NCBI GenBank assembly: GCA_047967505.1
Contig: CM106539.1
DNA length: 64,000 nucleotides
Reading direction: 5' to 3' (one strand)
Source of the DNA: Dipteris shenzhenensis
Taxonomy: Eukaryota > Polypodiophyta > Polypodiopsida > Gleicheniales
Part shown: positions 33,091 through 44,704 of the stretch, one piece after another
Numbering within the stretch: position 1 is the stretch's first letter
How the letters are laid out: every line of letters begins with the position of its first letter
Notes under the pieces: model-generated
The model's database searches: none
Told to the model about the DNA's origin: nothing
The model's input: only the letters and a program-made list of their open reading frames with translations
Position numbers and translations under genes: made by a program

Positions 33091-33270
33091 TCTTTGTTTT
33101 TCAAAACTTTGAAGTATCTACACAAAGGATTAACATTGAGGTATCGCAGTAAGTCCATTGTATAACACTTTGTTTTATAAAAAATTGATGAGGGTGGGAA
33201 TCAATGGGACAACATTGCTCAAAAAAATGTCAGCATAGTGTTTCCAAAGACTTGCTAGCCCTTTGTAATG

Positions 33271-34595
33271 CTCCATGGTGAAATAAGAATTTTACTTTAT
33301 GTACTATCCAAATACGTGTAATCTCCTTTATTAATTGAATGTGTTCAAAATCTATTTAAGATGTGAAGCAAAGTGATTTATTTCTAGACTCAGACCATAT
33401 TTCTTACAATGCCATTGAAGAACAATCCAACAAAAAGAGACTTTCCATCTCCATATTGATTTAGAAGAATAGTGTGCACTTGCACAAAAATGACAAAAGG
33501 GTCCATAAGTAGGTGACATGCAAAGAGACAACATGAGGATAAATGGCTTACATCATATCAATTTATGGTGTGATGGAGGCATTTAGCTGAAATGTCCAAT
33601 AAGAAAACCTACTTCTCCGTTTTCTAATTTGACAACATTGTAAAAGCTAGTAAGGGACTACATGGATAAGTCATAACCCAATCTACTATTGTAGAAAAGT
33701 AGAACCACTTGTATTAACAAGAGATGGAGATAAAATTGTACTAGATAGTAGAAAGCTCTAGAATGAAAGAGCAAATATAGAAGGAGAGCAAATAACACAC
33801 GAAGACAAAGGAGAAGTTGAGGAAAAAGACACTCCATTGAGAGAGACTTAAAAATGGAAAATTCACAACATTGCATAATTTAAAGATGGCAATGGGAATG
33901 CAAGCATAGAGTTAAAGAAGCAGTGTAAGTTTTCTTTTGCTTTTTCTATTTTGAATGAACACAAAGAAAATTATCACTCAATAATAATAATGATTGAGCA
34001 TAGAAAAAATCTTGTGTGTGCTTGTTGTAGGAAGATCCTAAAGTCTCAAAAGGAGAATGCTGATCCTAATGCCTGCTCTAGTAAAACAAATGAAGGTGTC
34101 AACTACTATTGCAAAAAGCATGCTAGAGAATAAAATTTTAAAACAATCAAATACACAGTTGTGCAACAATTTGTAGATAGCAACAAAGTTGATCTAAACA
34201 TAATCCAAGAGGCACTTGGTGAGAAGGGAGTGAGAAGGAAAGGTTACACCTCTATTTTCAAATAAATTTCATCAACCTTGAAAGACAAGAGGATAAAACT
34301 TGTACTCTTACCAAAGGTGTGGCAAGCGGATGATAATATTGGACATTTTTTGCATATTAAAGGGGTGTAGGAAGGTGATAAGGGAAGCACTGTGTATAGT
34401 CATTGGAACAATATCTTTGTCAATCTTGAACAAGTACAAAAAGGAGAATGATTGAATTTTATGGTGTCACATTTGAAGAGTTCCAAGGACATCTCTGACC
34501 TTAGTGCCACAAAGTCCAGTGCAGAATCTTCCTCTCTCTCCTTGTCTAGGTTGATCCCGTCCTATTTGTCTTGCTCTTGGGACTCTCAATACTAA
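33271..34595. other. Unassigned DNA with a possible coding remnant
   Basis: The plus-strand frame 33951-34133 (HRKNLVCACCRKILKSQKEN, then VNYYCKKHARE) is Cys-containing and is followed near 34150-34310 by protein-like text in other frames (VVQQFVDSNKVDLNIIQEAL, KRIKLVLLPKVWQ). It may be a broken transposon gene, but no family is recognised. Confidence 0.35.
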
Positions 34596-34790
34596 GGGTC
34601 CTATGCTACTTCCTCCTTCTCTTGCATCTCCTCTTCATTTTAATTTTGAGCATTTGGATTCCAAGGTTTCTCTGTTGCTTCCTCCTCCTCTTACATCTTC
34701 TCTTCATCTTATTCTTGGGCTTCTTGATTCTAGGGTTTCTCTACTAATTCCTCATCCTCCTGCATCTCCAAGCTTTGGTCAGTGATAATT
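34596..34790. repeat. Pyrimidine-rich tandem repeat, about 70-75 bp, three units
   Basis: GGTTTCTCT-CTTCCTCCTCCTCT-CATCTCCTCTTCAT-GGATTC units repeat from 34596 to 34790. The Leu/Pro/Ser frame across it is a repeat artefact. Confidence 0.65.
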
Positions 34791-36109
34791 TTGTAAAAGT
34801 TAAGGTACATTACAAAGGACAAACTCTCCTCTAGAAGTCTACACTTTGTATTGTGTCTATTGCACTTTTTCTTAATATGCTATGGGGAGAGCTCATATCT
34901 TTAATTAATGGAGTTCTTGGACTTCTCAGCTATCACTATAATGAACATGTCATAAAAGATATGGAAATCTTGGTGGGCATTGCACTTATGGAGGAAGTCA
35001 AAGAGCATTTCGTCGAGATTTCGTCACATGATTTGCTTTCTTCTCCTACCATGGCACCTTCAAGGACTAGTGATCTACTTTCCTTGGAAATAGTTGATAC
35101 TTCCTCTTTTGTTGTTTTCTTTTTTTCTATAGTGTTGTAAACTATCTTTTTGTAGACATTAACACAAGAAACCAATTCACATAAAGTGAAGAGTTTACTA
35201 CGTTAAGGATCCTCCCTAAAGAAAATACTAAAAGAGAACTCTATAGTCCTTTTGTCCTGCCCTTATCTCTTTGATCTGACAAAGGAAATATGTTTTCAAA
35301 TTATAAACAAGTAAAATTGAGCATAGCATGAGAAAATCTACAAACTATGCCTTTTGCCTATCGGGATGAGGTCCAATAGCCAAAATTGCTTCTTAAGTTC
35401 TTTTTTCATAAATGTGCTCAAGAAAGCAATTTGGGCTGTTGGGTAGGCTTCCACCATCTTAAATCACATTGTTAAGCACTATTTCCACATCTATGCTCAA
35501 CCAAGATATCAGGGTTCCAAAAAACCTCCCAATAAGCTAGATCGCTTCCTTGATAATGTAAACACAAGAACACCAAGACATATAGAGTGATGATTCCACC
35601 TAGTTGAGGATGGTCTCTGAATATAAAGCTAGAAGCGGAGTCTGGAGTTCTTTTCTAGGACTTCTTGCTTTATCTTTTGGATCTTATAAACCAATTTTCA
35701 AGAAGGCCAAGAGTTTTGGATTCAAGAAGTGGTGCAAAGTAAAGGACAAAGACTAGTAGGGCTTCTATATTTAGTGTCCTAAATTTGGCATGCTGTTATT
35801 TAATGCCCAAATATGGGACCCACTTCTTCAGGCAACATGTTACCATTTTGGTAGGTGGCTATTTATAGAGCTCTCTTTCCCTCACTTGTCAATTTCAAGG
35901 GATCTTCCACCTCATTTGTTGCTATTACCTCTATCTTTCACTCCAAGAGCAAGCATCATGTGCAAGCCAAATCTACCATAAGACTAATCTACCACAAACA
36001 TTGGTATGTCTATCTACTCCAATCAACATGTCCACTTTTTTCAATAGCACCTTTGCATATTTTGATAGGACAAAGTGTGTTGACAGCATGCATTTAAGTT
36101 TTGAGTTTT
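34791..36109. other. No gene recognised
   Basis: No domain or motif. The 95-codon frame at 34853-35140 is Leu/Ile/Ser-rich without a family signature and has a long opposite-strand partner. Confidence 0.45.
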
Positions 36110-37095
36110 ACAATGAAATTTGGGAGAGAAAATTGTATGTGATGACCCTTTACTCAAAATGTGCTTAAGAAAATGTTGGACTTATCCTCAATAATGAAAA
36201 ACACTTTCTTAAGGACTCTTCTACATTTTTTGTTTGTCTAGGTTCTCTTACTCCTCCAAAGGGTTTGTAAGCTCACAAAATTCAATCATGAATGCGTTTA
36301 GTTGTGGAGCTTGTTCATTTCTAATCTATTGAGTTATCAAAGCAAAATGCACTGAAGAAAGTGATTTTGCTTATTGGTATGCTCCCAGACCCCCAAAATG
36401 CTTTTCTTGAGCAAATTTCTTGTTTTCTTAATTTTTTCCTCTGTTTGTGTGCTCTACTCTCTCCATGGGGTTTGGAAGCTCACACAATGTTTTATTAGAA
36501 GAACAAGATTCATCAATGAGAATGCTTTTGGTTGTGGAGTTTGTTCATTTATGATCTACAAGTCTATCAAAGAAAAATGTGGTTAAGAAATAGATTTTGG
36601 TTGTTGGGTCAACTTCAAATTTCTTTCTTGAGTACAATTCTTCTTTTCTTATTTTTGTCTTCTACTTGGTCTCTCTTCTTCCTCTAGAAGGATTGGAAGC
36701 TAACAGAATGTTGTATTAGATGCACAAAATCCATTTGTGGGTGGTGGATGCTTTTGGTTTTAAAGGCTATCCATTTTTAATCTACTACTAAACCGTCAAG
36801 ACAAAAATTTCTTAAGAAAATGATATGCCGTATTGAGCATATCCTTAACCTTTAAAATCATTTTCTTAAACACATTTCTACATTTTTATTTTTTCTTCTA
36901 CTTTGGGTGCTCTTCTTCCTCCAAAGGGTTTGAAAGCTAACACAATGTTCTATTAAAAGCACAAATTATAGTTATGGATGCTTTTGGTTGTGAAATTTGT
37001 GAATTTTTAATTATTAAATCCTCAAAACAAAATGTCCTTAAGAAAGAAATTTCACCTGTGGCTCTCATCCCAAACCCCCAAATAGCTTCCTTTGG
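36110..37095. repeat. Degenerate satellite, about 205-240 bp units
   Basis: Four units are anchored by GGGTTTGGAAGCTCACACAA-like text at about 36264, 36471, 36692 and 36929. Each carries ATGCTTTTGGTTGTGGAGTT and a C/T-rich CTTCTTCCTCC stretch, with spacings of 207, 221 and 237 bp. Divergence between units is considerable, so the array is old. Confidence 0.8.
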
Positions 37096-37127
37096 TGCTT
37101 TTTAAATTTAGGTCTTGCTTGTAGGAG

Positions 37128-37329
37128 CTAGGAGATAGTCTTGCTCATGGCAATGACAAAGCAAAAAGCTAGAAGGGCTAGTAAAGGGTTGCAATTGCCC
37201 AAACTACCACAAAAAAGGCTTCTGGTCTCAGTGGCTCTCATCAAAGAAAAGGGAATTATATCATATACTTCAAAAAGCCAAAGTGAGGAGGTTTTTGAGA
37301 GTGCTCTCAACGGAAGCAAGAACGGAAGA

Positions 37330-37372
<43 letters not shown>

Positions 37373-37486
37373 ACAAGTTTTGGTGGGTGCAGAACCACCC
37401 TCATCTTCTTTTTCATTCATTTATATATGTGTTTGAGTATTGTACATAACCGGGGTAAAGGCACAGTGACCTTTAACCCCCACAAC
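37128..37486 (-). repeat. Candidate 3' LTR of the family-2 copia element
   Basis: Minus strand, just after the RNase H frame. A polypurine tract (AAGTGGGAGG, about 37496-37487) is followed by TTGTGGGGGTTAAAGG, a good LTR start. A TATA-like ACATATATAAATG lies about 60 bp in (37420-37433). A (GA)n run occupies 37331-37370. The LTR's far end was not found and there is no matching 5' LTR upstream of gag, so limits are approximate. Confidence 0.5.
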
Positions 37487-37537
37487 CTCCCACTTAAAGG
37501 ACAATGTGCCTTTAAGGGAGAACAACTAGTGAGCATA

Positions 37538-38868
37538 CTATCCAATGCCCATCAATACACGACAATACTCAAACCGCTGACTAGGTAGACTCTTCGTCAG
37601 CATATCTGCAGGGTTATCATCTATATGAACCTTGACAAGCTCTATGCGCTTGTCCTCAAGTACCTCCCTGATGAAATGGTACCTGACCTCAATGTGTTTG
37701 GTCTTTGCATGAAAGATCGGATTCCGCGCTAGCTGAATAGCACTCATGGAATCATTATGCAATGTCGGTACACCTGTATGAATCCCCAAATCTCCCACTA
37801 GCCGATCAAGCCATATAGCCTCCTTGCAACCCTCTGTGACTGTAACATACTTAGCCTCTGTGGTAAACAAAGCAACGTACTTCTGTGCGTGAGACATCCA
37901 CGACACTGCACCACCTGCAAAGGTGAACACATAACCAGAAGTGGATCTCCTACTATCCACATGCCCTGCATAGTTTGAATCTATGTACCCAAGTACACAC
38001 ATGTCTCCTCTACCAAAGCAGATGCACATCTCCTTGGTACCCTTCATGTACCTCATGATGCACTTAACTGCCTCCCAATGCCTCTTTCCTGGATTAGCCA
38101 TATACCGGCTAACAACTCCCACTACAAATAAAATGTCTGGTCTAGTAGCTATCATAGCATACATAAGACTCCCAACTGCTGATGCATAAGGAACCTTGGC
38201 CATCATGGCCCTTTCCTCATCTGATTTGGGACTATCTATATGACTCAGTTTCACATATGGAGGCAATGGAATACTCACTGCCTTCCCTCCCTCCATATTG
38301 AAATGCTGCAATACTTTTGTAACATACTCCTTCTGTGAAAGCCAAAGGAGTTTCCTACTCTGATCATGCATGATGCGCATACCAAGAATATGACCTGCAA
38401 GTCCCAAATCCTTCATATCAAAGGCCTCATGCAACTTGGCCTTTAATGCATCTAGCTCATAAGTATTCTTGCTAGCCAATAGCATATCATCCACATATAG
38501 TGCCAGGATTATCAGGCTATTATCCTTAGCCCTTTTAGTGTAGAGGCAGTGATCAATTTCACTCCTTCTAAAACCCTGGGACCGAATCAATTTCACTCCT
38601 TCTAAAGCATCAAACTTCTAATACCATTCTCTAGGCGCTTGCTTAAGACCATAGAGACTCTTCTTTAGTTGCAAACTAAATGCTCTTTGCCCTTTTCTTC
38701 AAAGCCTTCCGGCTGCACCATGTAAATTTCCTCATGCAAATCCCCATGCAAGAAAGCTGTCTTGACATCCATCTGCATAAGCTCCATATCCTCTACTGCC
38801 ACTAGTCCAAGCATGCATCTAAGTGTGGTCATCTTCACAACCGGAGAGAATATCTCATCAAAGTCCAC
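37538..38868 (-). pseudogene. Copia family-2 reverse transcriptase and RNase H
   Basis: Two minus-strand frames. 38868-38665 reads VDFDEIFSPVVKMTTLRCML and MQMDVKTAFLHGDLHEEIYM. 38596-37538 reads DHCLYTKRAKDNSLIILALY, the catalytic YVDDMLLAS, MKDLGLAGHILGM, then RNase H with GYIDSNYAGHVDSRRSTSGY and AEAKYV-type boxes, and a C-terminal ADMLTKSLPSQRFEYCR. The RT box is intact. The two frames are separated by a short scrambled segment (38575-38665) containing a duplicated 20-mer. The expected continuation toward integrase is split by the MITE. Confidence 0.88.
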
Positions 38869-38871
38869 ACC

Positions 38872-39117
38872 CTCGGGGGGGTTACTATGTATAAACCCTC
38901 TATATCACGTGCGTTCAAGGCCTATATTTAAAGTCCCTTATCTGTAAAAAATTTCATTAATAAAATGTACCCCTTTTCTATACAAATCTGTAAAATTTTC
39001 CCAAAACTATTTTAAATAGTCCCTTATGTATATTTATTTCTGTAAATTTTAGAAATTAAAAAAATCCTTCTGTTGAACTCACGTGATAGGGTTACATATG
39101 ATGAGTGACCCCCCGAG
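38872..39117. mobile_element. MITE, 246 bp, hAT-like 8-bp target duplication (copy 1)
   Basis: Ends CTCGGGGGGG and CCCCCCGAG are terminal inverted repeats. Inside each lies TATCACGTGCGTTCAA, or its inverse with one change, so each arm has a CACGTG G-box. Flanks are TCCACACC (38864-38871) and TCTACACC (39118-39125), an 8-bp target duplication with one change. The related copia fragment at 43360-43380 has this target once and no insert. No coding capacity. Eight-bp duplications are typical of hAT (and P) superfamily elements. It differs from the copy at 48956-49203 by roughly 5 percent. Confidence 0.88.
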
Positions 39118-39206
39118 TCTACACCCTTCTCTTGCTTGAACCCTTTAGCAACCAAACGGGCCTTGTACCTAGGCACATCATCACTTGTGATCTTCATTTT
39201 GTAGAC

Positions 39207-40743
39207 CTATTTACATGGCAATGCTTTCTTTCCATGTGGCAAAGAAACCAAGTCCCAAGTCTTATTCTTCATAAGTGAACTCATCTCTGATTGCATAGCA
39301 TACTCCCACTTGCATTGATCCTCACGCATCATAGCCTCTCTGTAGCAAGAAGGCTCCCTGCAATCAGTAAGCATCACATAGTCTACCACTGGAACAAACT
39401 TATCAGGCAGTCTAGACACTCTAGATGATCTTCTCAAGGGCATTTCAGCTTGCTGTCCCACCTGCATATCAGCCACATTTGGCTCATCATTTCCACCGAT
39501 AGATGATGCATCATCTACCCTTGATTGTATACCTATGGTCCGAGTACTCGGTGGTACCATTTGGTGCATGGAAAGCTTGCTATCTATCAACATATGCAGG
39601 TGGATTCACATCCTGGAAAGTGATTCTCCTCATTTCCACATCCCTCATGCGTGCCTTATGCATCTTCTTTTCATTGAAGACCATAGCATGGCTGCGTATG
39701 ATCTTCTTTGCTTCTGGATCCCAGAGACGATAGCCCATCTCTCCACTTTCACCATAACCCAGAAAGATGCATTTCCTAGACTTAGGATCTAGCTTCTTTC
39801 GAAGCTCTTTTGGCACATGTGCATATGCCTCACACCCAAATATACACAAGTGAGAGTAAGAGGGCTTCTTGCCACTCCATGCGTCTTCAAGAATACAACC
39901 ATCCAAACTCTTACTAGGTGATCTATTGATCACATGCACTGCAGTCTTCATTGCCTCAGCCCAAAAGCCACCAGAAAGACTTGCATTGGAAAGCATGCAT
40001 TGCAACCTTTCTTGAATGGTATGGTTCATCTTTTCTGCAACTGGATTTTGCTCTGGAGTACGAGGGGATGTGAGCTCCCTCTTAATCCCATGTGTATCAC
40101 AGAAATGCTGAAAGTCATGAGAGAGATACTCTCCACCATTGTCAGTCCATAGGCATTTAAGCGTTCTACCTGACTGATTCTCAACCAAGGCCAGCCATTT
40201 CTGAAATACTTGGAACACATCACTCTTCCGAGCTATAGCATAAGCCCACACTTTCCTAGTTGCATCATCAATGAATGTCACATAGTATTCAGCCCCGCCT
40301 AATGACCGTGTAGGCATGGGACCACATACGTCTGAATGCTCCAAATCAAGCTTTTCAAACTCTTTCTTTCCCCTTCTTTTATGGGCTGATTTAGTCTACT
40401 TCCCATAGAGATAGTGCTCACAAAATTCAAAATCAGAGAAACTCAAATGCGGTACATAAGCCAAACGGCATAAGAGTTTCATTCCATTCTGGCTCATGTG
40501 CCCCAACCTGCAATGCCACAAAGAAGTGCTTGGCTGCTCGGTTATTGCAACAACATGATCAAATACCCCTGATACATGTAAGGGATACAAAGTCCCACAC
40601 TTGGCACCCCTGGCCAAAAGCATAGAGCCCTTCTGAATTTTCCAACTCTGAAAGCCAAAAGTGGTGTGAAAACTAGCATCATCTAGCTGACCCATTGAAA
40701 TAAGACTCTTGGTCAGCTTAGGCACATGTCTCACATGTTTCAA
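39207..40743 (-). pseudogene. Copia family-2 pre-integrase and integrase
   Basis: 40743-40396 has SLWHCRLGHMSQNGMKLL and a second zinc pair (FEFCEHYLYGK, one Cys changed). 40344-39580 has the integrase core with LEHSDVCGPMP (first D), LWTDNGGEYLSHDF (second D) and NPVAEKMNHT (E), so the DDE triad is kept. This is followed by GCEAYAHVPKELRKKLDPKS. The C-terminal part (39593-39207) reads QQAEMPLRRSSRVSRLPDKF. Stops at 40396-40398 and 39580-39582 are TAG where CAG is expected; the second is confirmed by CAG in the fragment at 42904-42906. Confidence 0.88.
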
Positions 40744-41853
40744 AACAAATGCAGACCCATTTGCAATTTATGTCACTTGCTCCCACTATGTCACATGCAT
40801 AGTCATTTCCAAGATGCACACAACCTGTCTTTCCACTGTCATAAGGGGAGAACCATTCCCTATGGGGAGTAACATGGAATGAAGCACCAAAATCCAAAAT
40901 CCAATCCTGGGAATATGCATCATCGGAAGTGGTAAGCAACTCTGTAGATAAACTAGACATGAAGAGAACATCATTGTCACTATCATGTGTGACTGCATTG
41001 ATCTCCTTGATCTTCACTTTTCCTTTGTCCTCCCTTGGACTCTCTTCCTTTTGATTTGCACCCCAATTTGCATTCTTTTTCTTATCCTTTTGCTCTCTTT
41101 TCAGCTTGTAGCAATCCTCCTTCATATGGCTCTTCTTGCCACAATGGTAACACTCAATGTTCCGTGCCCTAGATTTGCTACAAGACTTCCCTCTTTCTTG
41201 GGACTTCCCCCTGAACTGTCATCTGCCCCTTTGCACATTTAAGGCTGCATCCTGCTTGTTGCCATCCATAGACTTCCGTCTAATCTCATCGGCCAACAAG
41301 CTACCCACAACATCATCAAATTTCAGTACTCCACCAGGTGCAGAGTTACTGACAGCTGTACGGAAGGTATCCCATGAGGATGGCAATGAACATAAGAGAA
41401 ATATTGCCTTAGTCTCCACATCAAAATTCATCTTCTGAGCCTGAAGCTGGCTGAAAATAATATTGAATTTATTCAAGTGAGAAGCAACGGAGACCCCTTC
41501 CTTCATCTGCAGCTCAAACAACCTCTTCATGAGGTAAACTTTATTAGAGGCAGTTTCCTTCTCATAAGTGGCACATAGTTTCTTCCACAAATCTTCTGTA
41601 GTCTGCTCATTTACTACTGTGAAATAAACTGACTTTGCAAGATGAAGTCTAATAGTAGACTTTGCTAATGCATCCAACTCATTCCAATCATCCTCAGACA
41701 TATTTGCAATCTTAGCTTCAATCCCTGCCAAGGGTCTAATCTGCTTCTTTTGAATAACACATCCCTTATTTGTTCTTTCCACAAAGAAAAGTTTGTCCCA
41801 TCAAACTTTTTAATGCTGAAAAAATCCTTTTCAGACATGGAAGAGGATGCCAT
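40718..41853 (-). pseudogene. Copia family-2 gag, zinc knuckle and protease
   Basis: Start codon at 41853: MASSSMSEKDFFSIKKFDGT and NFSLWKEQI, a typical copia gag start. A frameshift near 41755 leads to RPLAGIEAKIANMSEDDWNE and later QLQAQKMNFDVETKAIFLLC. A TGA at 41219-41221 (probably from CGA) precedes the CX2CX4HX4C knuckle CYHCGKKSHMKEDC (about 41145). The protease motif reads WILDFGASFHVTPHREWF, with Phe for Ser in the D-S-G triad. Confidence 0.85.
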
Positions 41854-42682
41854 GATGCAAATGAAACAAAATCCCAAATGCTAGTGCCTACAAGAGAGAA
41901 TCACACCAAATACCAGGTGCACCCAAATGTGTATGCCACAATAGAGTGAAATATCACCAAAACTCAAAGCTCAAAGCATCAAAAGATGCATCTGACTCAT
42001 GTGCATATACTATGCATCCATATGAGCAAATCTGGCCCAAAAGAAAATGCCAATAAGTGCCAAATAACTCAAGCATAAACACCGTCCACTAGCATATGCA
42101 TCAATAATATGTCATCCAAGAGAGCATAGCACTATCAGTGCATCACCTGCAATGTGTCAAAGCTATCCCTCAGCATAAAATAGCATCCATGTGCAAAGAG
42201 TCCATAAAAAATAGCATCCCACGAGGCAATTTGGGCCTATCAGTGCATCCAATAAGGACCGTAATGCATCCAAATGGCCTATAAATCATCCATCGCAATC
42301 TAATGCATACCACAAATGAGCGCACACTACTCAAACTGCAACTAGAGTGATCTGCATAAGGTATGCTCAAGAAATCATAGTCCCATGGTAATGACCGCTA
42401 CTGAAAATAGAACTTGAGATGCCTCAAAACATGGGCGCCATTGCATAATCGGTCCGCTTTGGAGTGGAAATTCGGTTTCTTTCAAACCCACATACTATTG
42501 TTGCATAATGTGAGTATGGCTCCAATTGGAAGTTAAGGTAGACTATAACTCGCAATATTGGTATAGTTACACATAGTAAAATAAGTTTTATTTTCGATAA
42601 GGAAATTGTGGAAAAGCTTGCTCGCTTTTTTGGACCCGCTCGTTTTTCCTCGCTTGCTCTATCGACTGCCTCCAAAAAGAGC
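41854..42682. other. No gene recognised
   Basis: Between the two opposed family-2 copia copies. The part next to 41853 should hold the element's leader, PBS and 5' LTR, but none is recognisable. 42170-42400 has several ATGCATCC/CATCCA-type short motifs without clear periodicity. Confidence 0.5.
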
Positions 42683-43893
42683 TTCAAAAGAAGCTAGATC
42701 CTAAGTCTAGGAAATGCATCTTTCTGGGTTATGGTGAAAGTGGAGAGATGGGCTACCGTCTCTGGGATCCAGAAGCAAAGAAGATCATACACAGCCATGA
42801 TGTAGTCTTCAATGAGAAGAAGATGCATAAGGCACCCATGAGGGATGTGGAAATGAGGAGAATCACTTTCCAAGATGTGAATCCACCTAAATATGTTGAT
42901 AGACAGCAAGTTGTCCATGCACCAAATGTGCAAGAAATGGTACCACCAAATACTCCCACAGGTATACAATCAAGGGTAGATGATGGATCATCTATTGGTG
43001 GAAATGATGAGCCAAATGTGGCTGATATGCAGGTGGGACAGCAAGCTGAAATGCCCTTGAGAAGATCATCTAGAGTGTCTAGACCGCCTGATAGGTTTGT
43101 TCTAGGGGTAGACTATGTGATGCTTACTGATTGCGGGGAGCCTTCTTGCTACAGAGAGGCTATGATGTGTGAGGATCAATGCAAGTGGGAGTATGCTATG
43201 CAATCAGAGATGAGTTCACTTATGAAGAATAAGACTTGGGACTTGGTTTCTTTGCCACATGGAAAGAAAGCATTGTCATGTAAATGGGTCTACAAAATGA
43301 AGGTCACAAGTAATGATGTGCCTAGGTGCAAGGCCCGTTTGGTTGCTAAAGGGTTCAAGCAAGAGAAGGGTGTGGACTTTGATGAGATATTCTCTTTGGT
43401 TGTGAAGATGACCACACTTAGATGCATGCTTGGACTAGTGGCAGCAGAGGATATGGAGCTTATGTAGATGGATGTCAAGATAGCTTTCTTGCATGGGGAT
43501 TTGCATGAGGAAATCTACATGGTGCAGCCGGAAGGCTTTGAAGAAAAGGGCAAAGAACATTTAGTTTGCAAGCTAAAGAAGAGTCTCTATGGTCTTAAGC
43601 AAGCGCCTAGAGAATGGTATCAAAAGTTTGATGCTTTCATTCGGTCCCAGGGTTTTAGAAGGAGTGAAATTGATCACTGCCTCTACACTAAAAGGGCTAA
43701 GGATAGTAGCCTGATAATCCTAGCACTACATGTGGATGATATGCTATTGGCTAGCAAGAATACTTGTGAGCTAGATGCATTAAAGGCCAAGTTGCATGAG
43801 GCCTTTGATATGAAGGATTTGGGACTTGTAGGTCATATTCTTGGTTTGTGCATCACACGTGATCAGAGTAGGAAACTCCTTTGGCTTTCACAA
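42683..43893 (+). pseudogene. Inverted partial copy of copia family 2 (integrase end to RT)
   Basis: Plus-strand translation starts KKLDPKSRKCIFLGYGESGE and runs through GYRLWDPEAKKIIHSHDVVF, QAEMPLRRSSRVSRPPDRF, KALSCKWVYKMKV, the RT segment FDEIFSLVVKMTTLRCMLGL and MDVKIAFLHGD, ending after DLGLVGHILGL near 43893. It matches 39790-38340 in inverted orientation but lacks the MITE. One TAG (43465-43467) replaces the CAG seen in the other copy. The catalytic box reads HVDDMLLAS (Tyr to His). The right end is fused to duplication copy B, giving a chimeric C-terminus (KAFNLALL). Confidence 0.9.
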
Positions 43894-44339
43894 AATAAGG
43901 CCTTCAACCTTGCATTGTTGTAATTTTCTTCTAGCCATGATATCTATGAGATATTTGAAAGCTGTCCATGTGCCCCACCCAAGGACTAGTCAAGGGAATG
44001 GTTCCTGGTCCCTATGCCCACAAGGAAATGGGGCTAGATGGGACTACTCTTGAGCTCATGTTTTGGACTCTCTTGAAGGGAGACATGGCCTTTGTTTTTT
44101 CTATTTTTGCATGTACTCTATATGATGCACTATATGTTGTACATCACAAGTTGCACTGAGACATGGATTTTGTATATTCATATATTGTATGCGATTTGCA
44201 AACTTGCACATAGTTTTACTGTGAGATAGAAGGTTATGCTAGCTCTAAAGTGCAAGCATGCTAAAGGCACAACATAAGCTAGTTAATCAAATGCTTTAAC
44301 ATCAATTGTTGCTAGAGTAGATAAATAGTATGCACAAGA

Positions 44340-44691
44340 TGTTGAGATATCGAGCTCCACTTGCGATATGCCAGGGTGACTGTTGTGCATTTATGTCACC
44401 GACTTGTTAGCTGGAGATGCGGTTGGTACACCGCCCACGAATAATAGCTGGATGACAGCTATCCTTATCTACTCTAGTTTGTGGCTCAGTTAGTATGCCA
44501 CCTTAGTTAGTTGAGTTTGGTTTGAGACCCACATATAGGGTTCTTCTATTTCTTTGTACAAGAGTTCTTTTGGCTTTCACAACTAAGAAGAGGAAAACTA
44601 TTTTCAGCCTCCACCTTTGTGTGTATTCCCCCATTGTGATTGTGAGAAAGCTGCAAGTGAGACTCCTTCCCTCTCTCCCACTATCTTCACA
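44340..44691 (+). repeat. 5' LTR of copia family 1
   Basis: 352 bp, TG...CA ends, target duplication CAAGA just before it. A TATA-like CACATATAGGG near 44530 and GT-rich downstream text fit promoter and polyadenylation roles. It is followed directly by the primer-binding site. Confidence 0.95.
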
Positions 44692-44704
44692 TGGTATCAG
44701 AGCC
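44692..44704 (+). other. Primer-binding site (initiator Met tRNA type)
   Basis: TGGTATCAGAGCC starts at the base after the LTR. This is the common plant copia site complementary to the 3' end of initiator-Met tRNA. A leader of about 530 nt without coding signal follows, up to the gag start at 45235. Confidence 0.9.

Larger units (their letters stand above)
30490..33270 (-). mobile_element. 5'-truncated LINE (fragment 1)
   Basis: Minus-strand order: linker with DGKTPGENGLP (near 33085), RT core (33000-32230), RT thumb/connector (32132-31905), zinc-binding zf-RVT domain (31338-31012) and a C-terminal tail (about 30900-30590) with NNLQFNQVILQADLLFVNWL. No endonuclease domain lies upstream, which fits the common 5' truncation of LINEs. 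Many frameshifts show it is inactive. Confidence 0.8.
37487..41853 (-). mobile_element. Decayed Ty1/copia retrotransposon, family 2
   Basis: Minus-strand order gag, zinc knuckle, protease, pre-integrase, integrase, RT, RNase H is that of Ty1/copia, of the Tnt1/Tork-like kind (WILDFGASFHVTPHREWF, YVDDMLLAS). It contains a MITE at 38872-39117 with an 8-bp target duplication. At least three frameshifts and several nonsense changes inactivate it. A partial inverted copy of the same family lies at 42683-43893. No 5' LTR was recognised above 41853. Confidence 0.9.
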
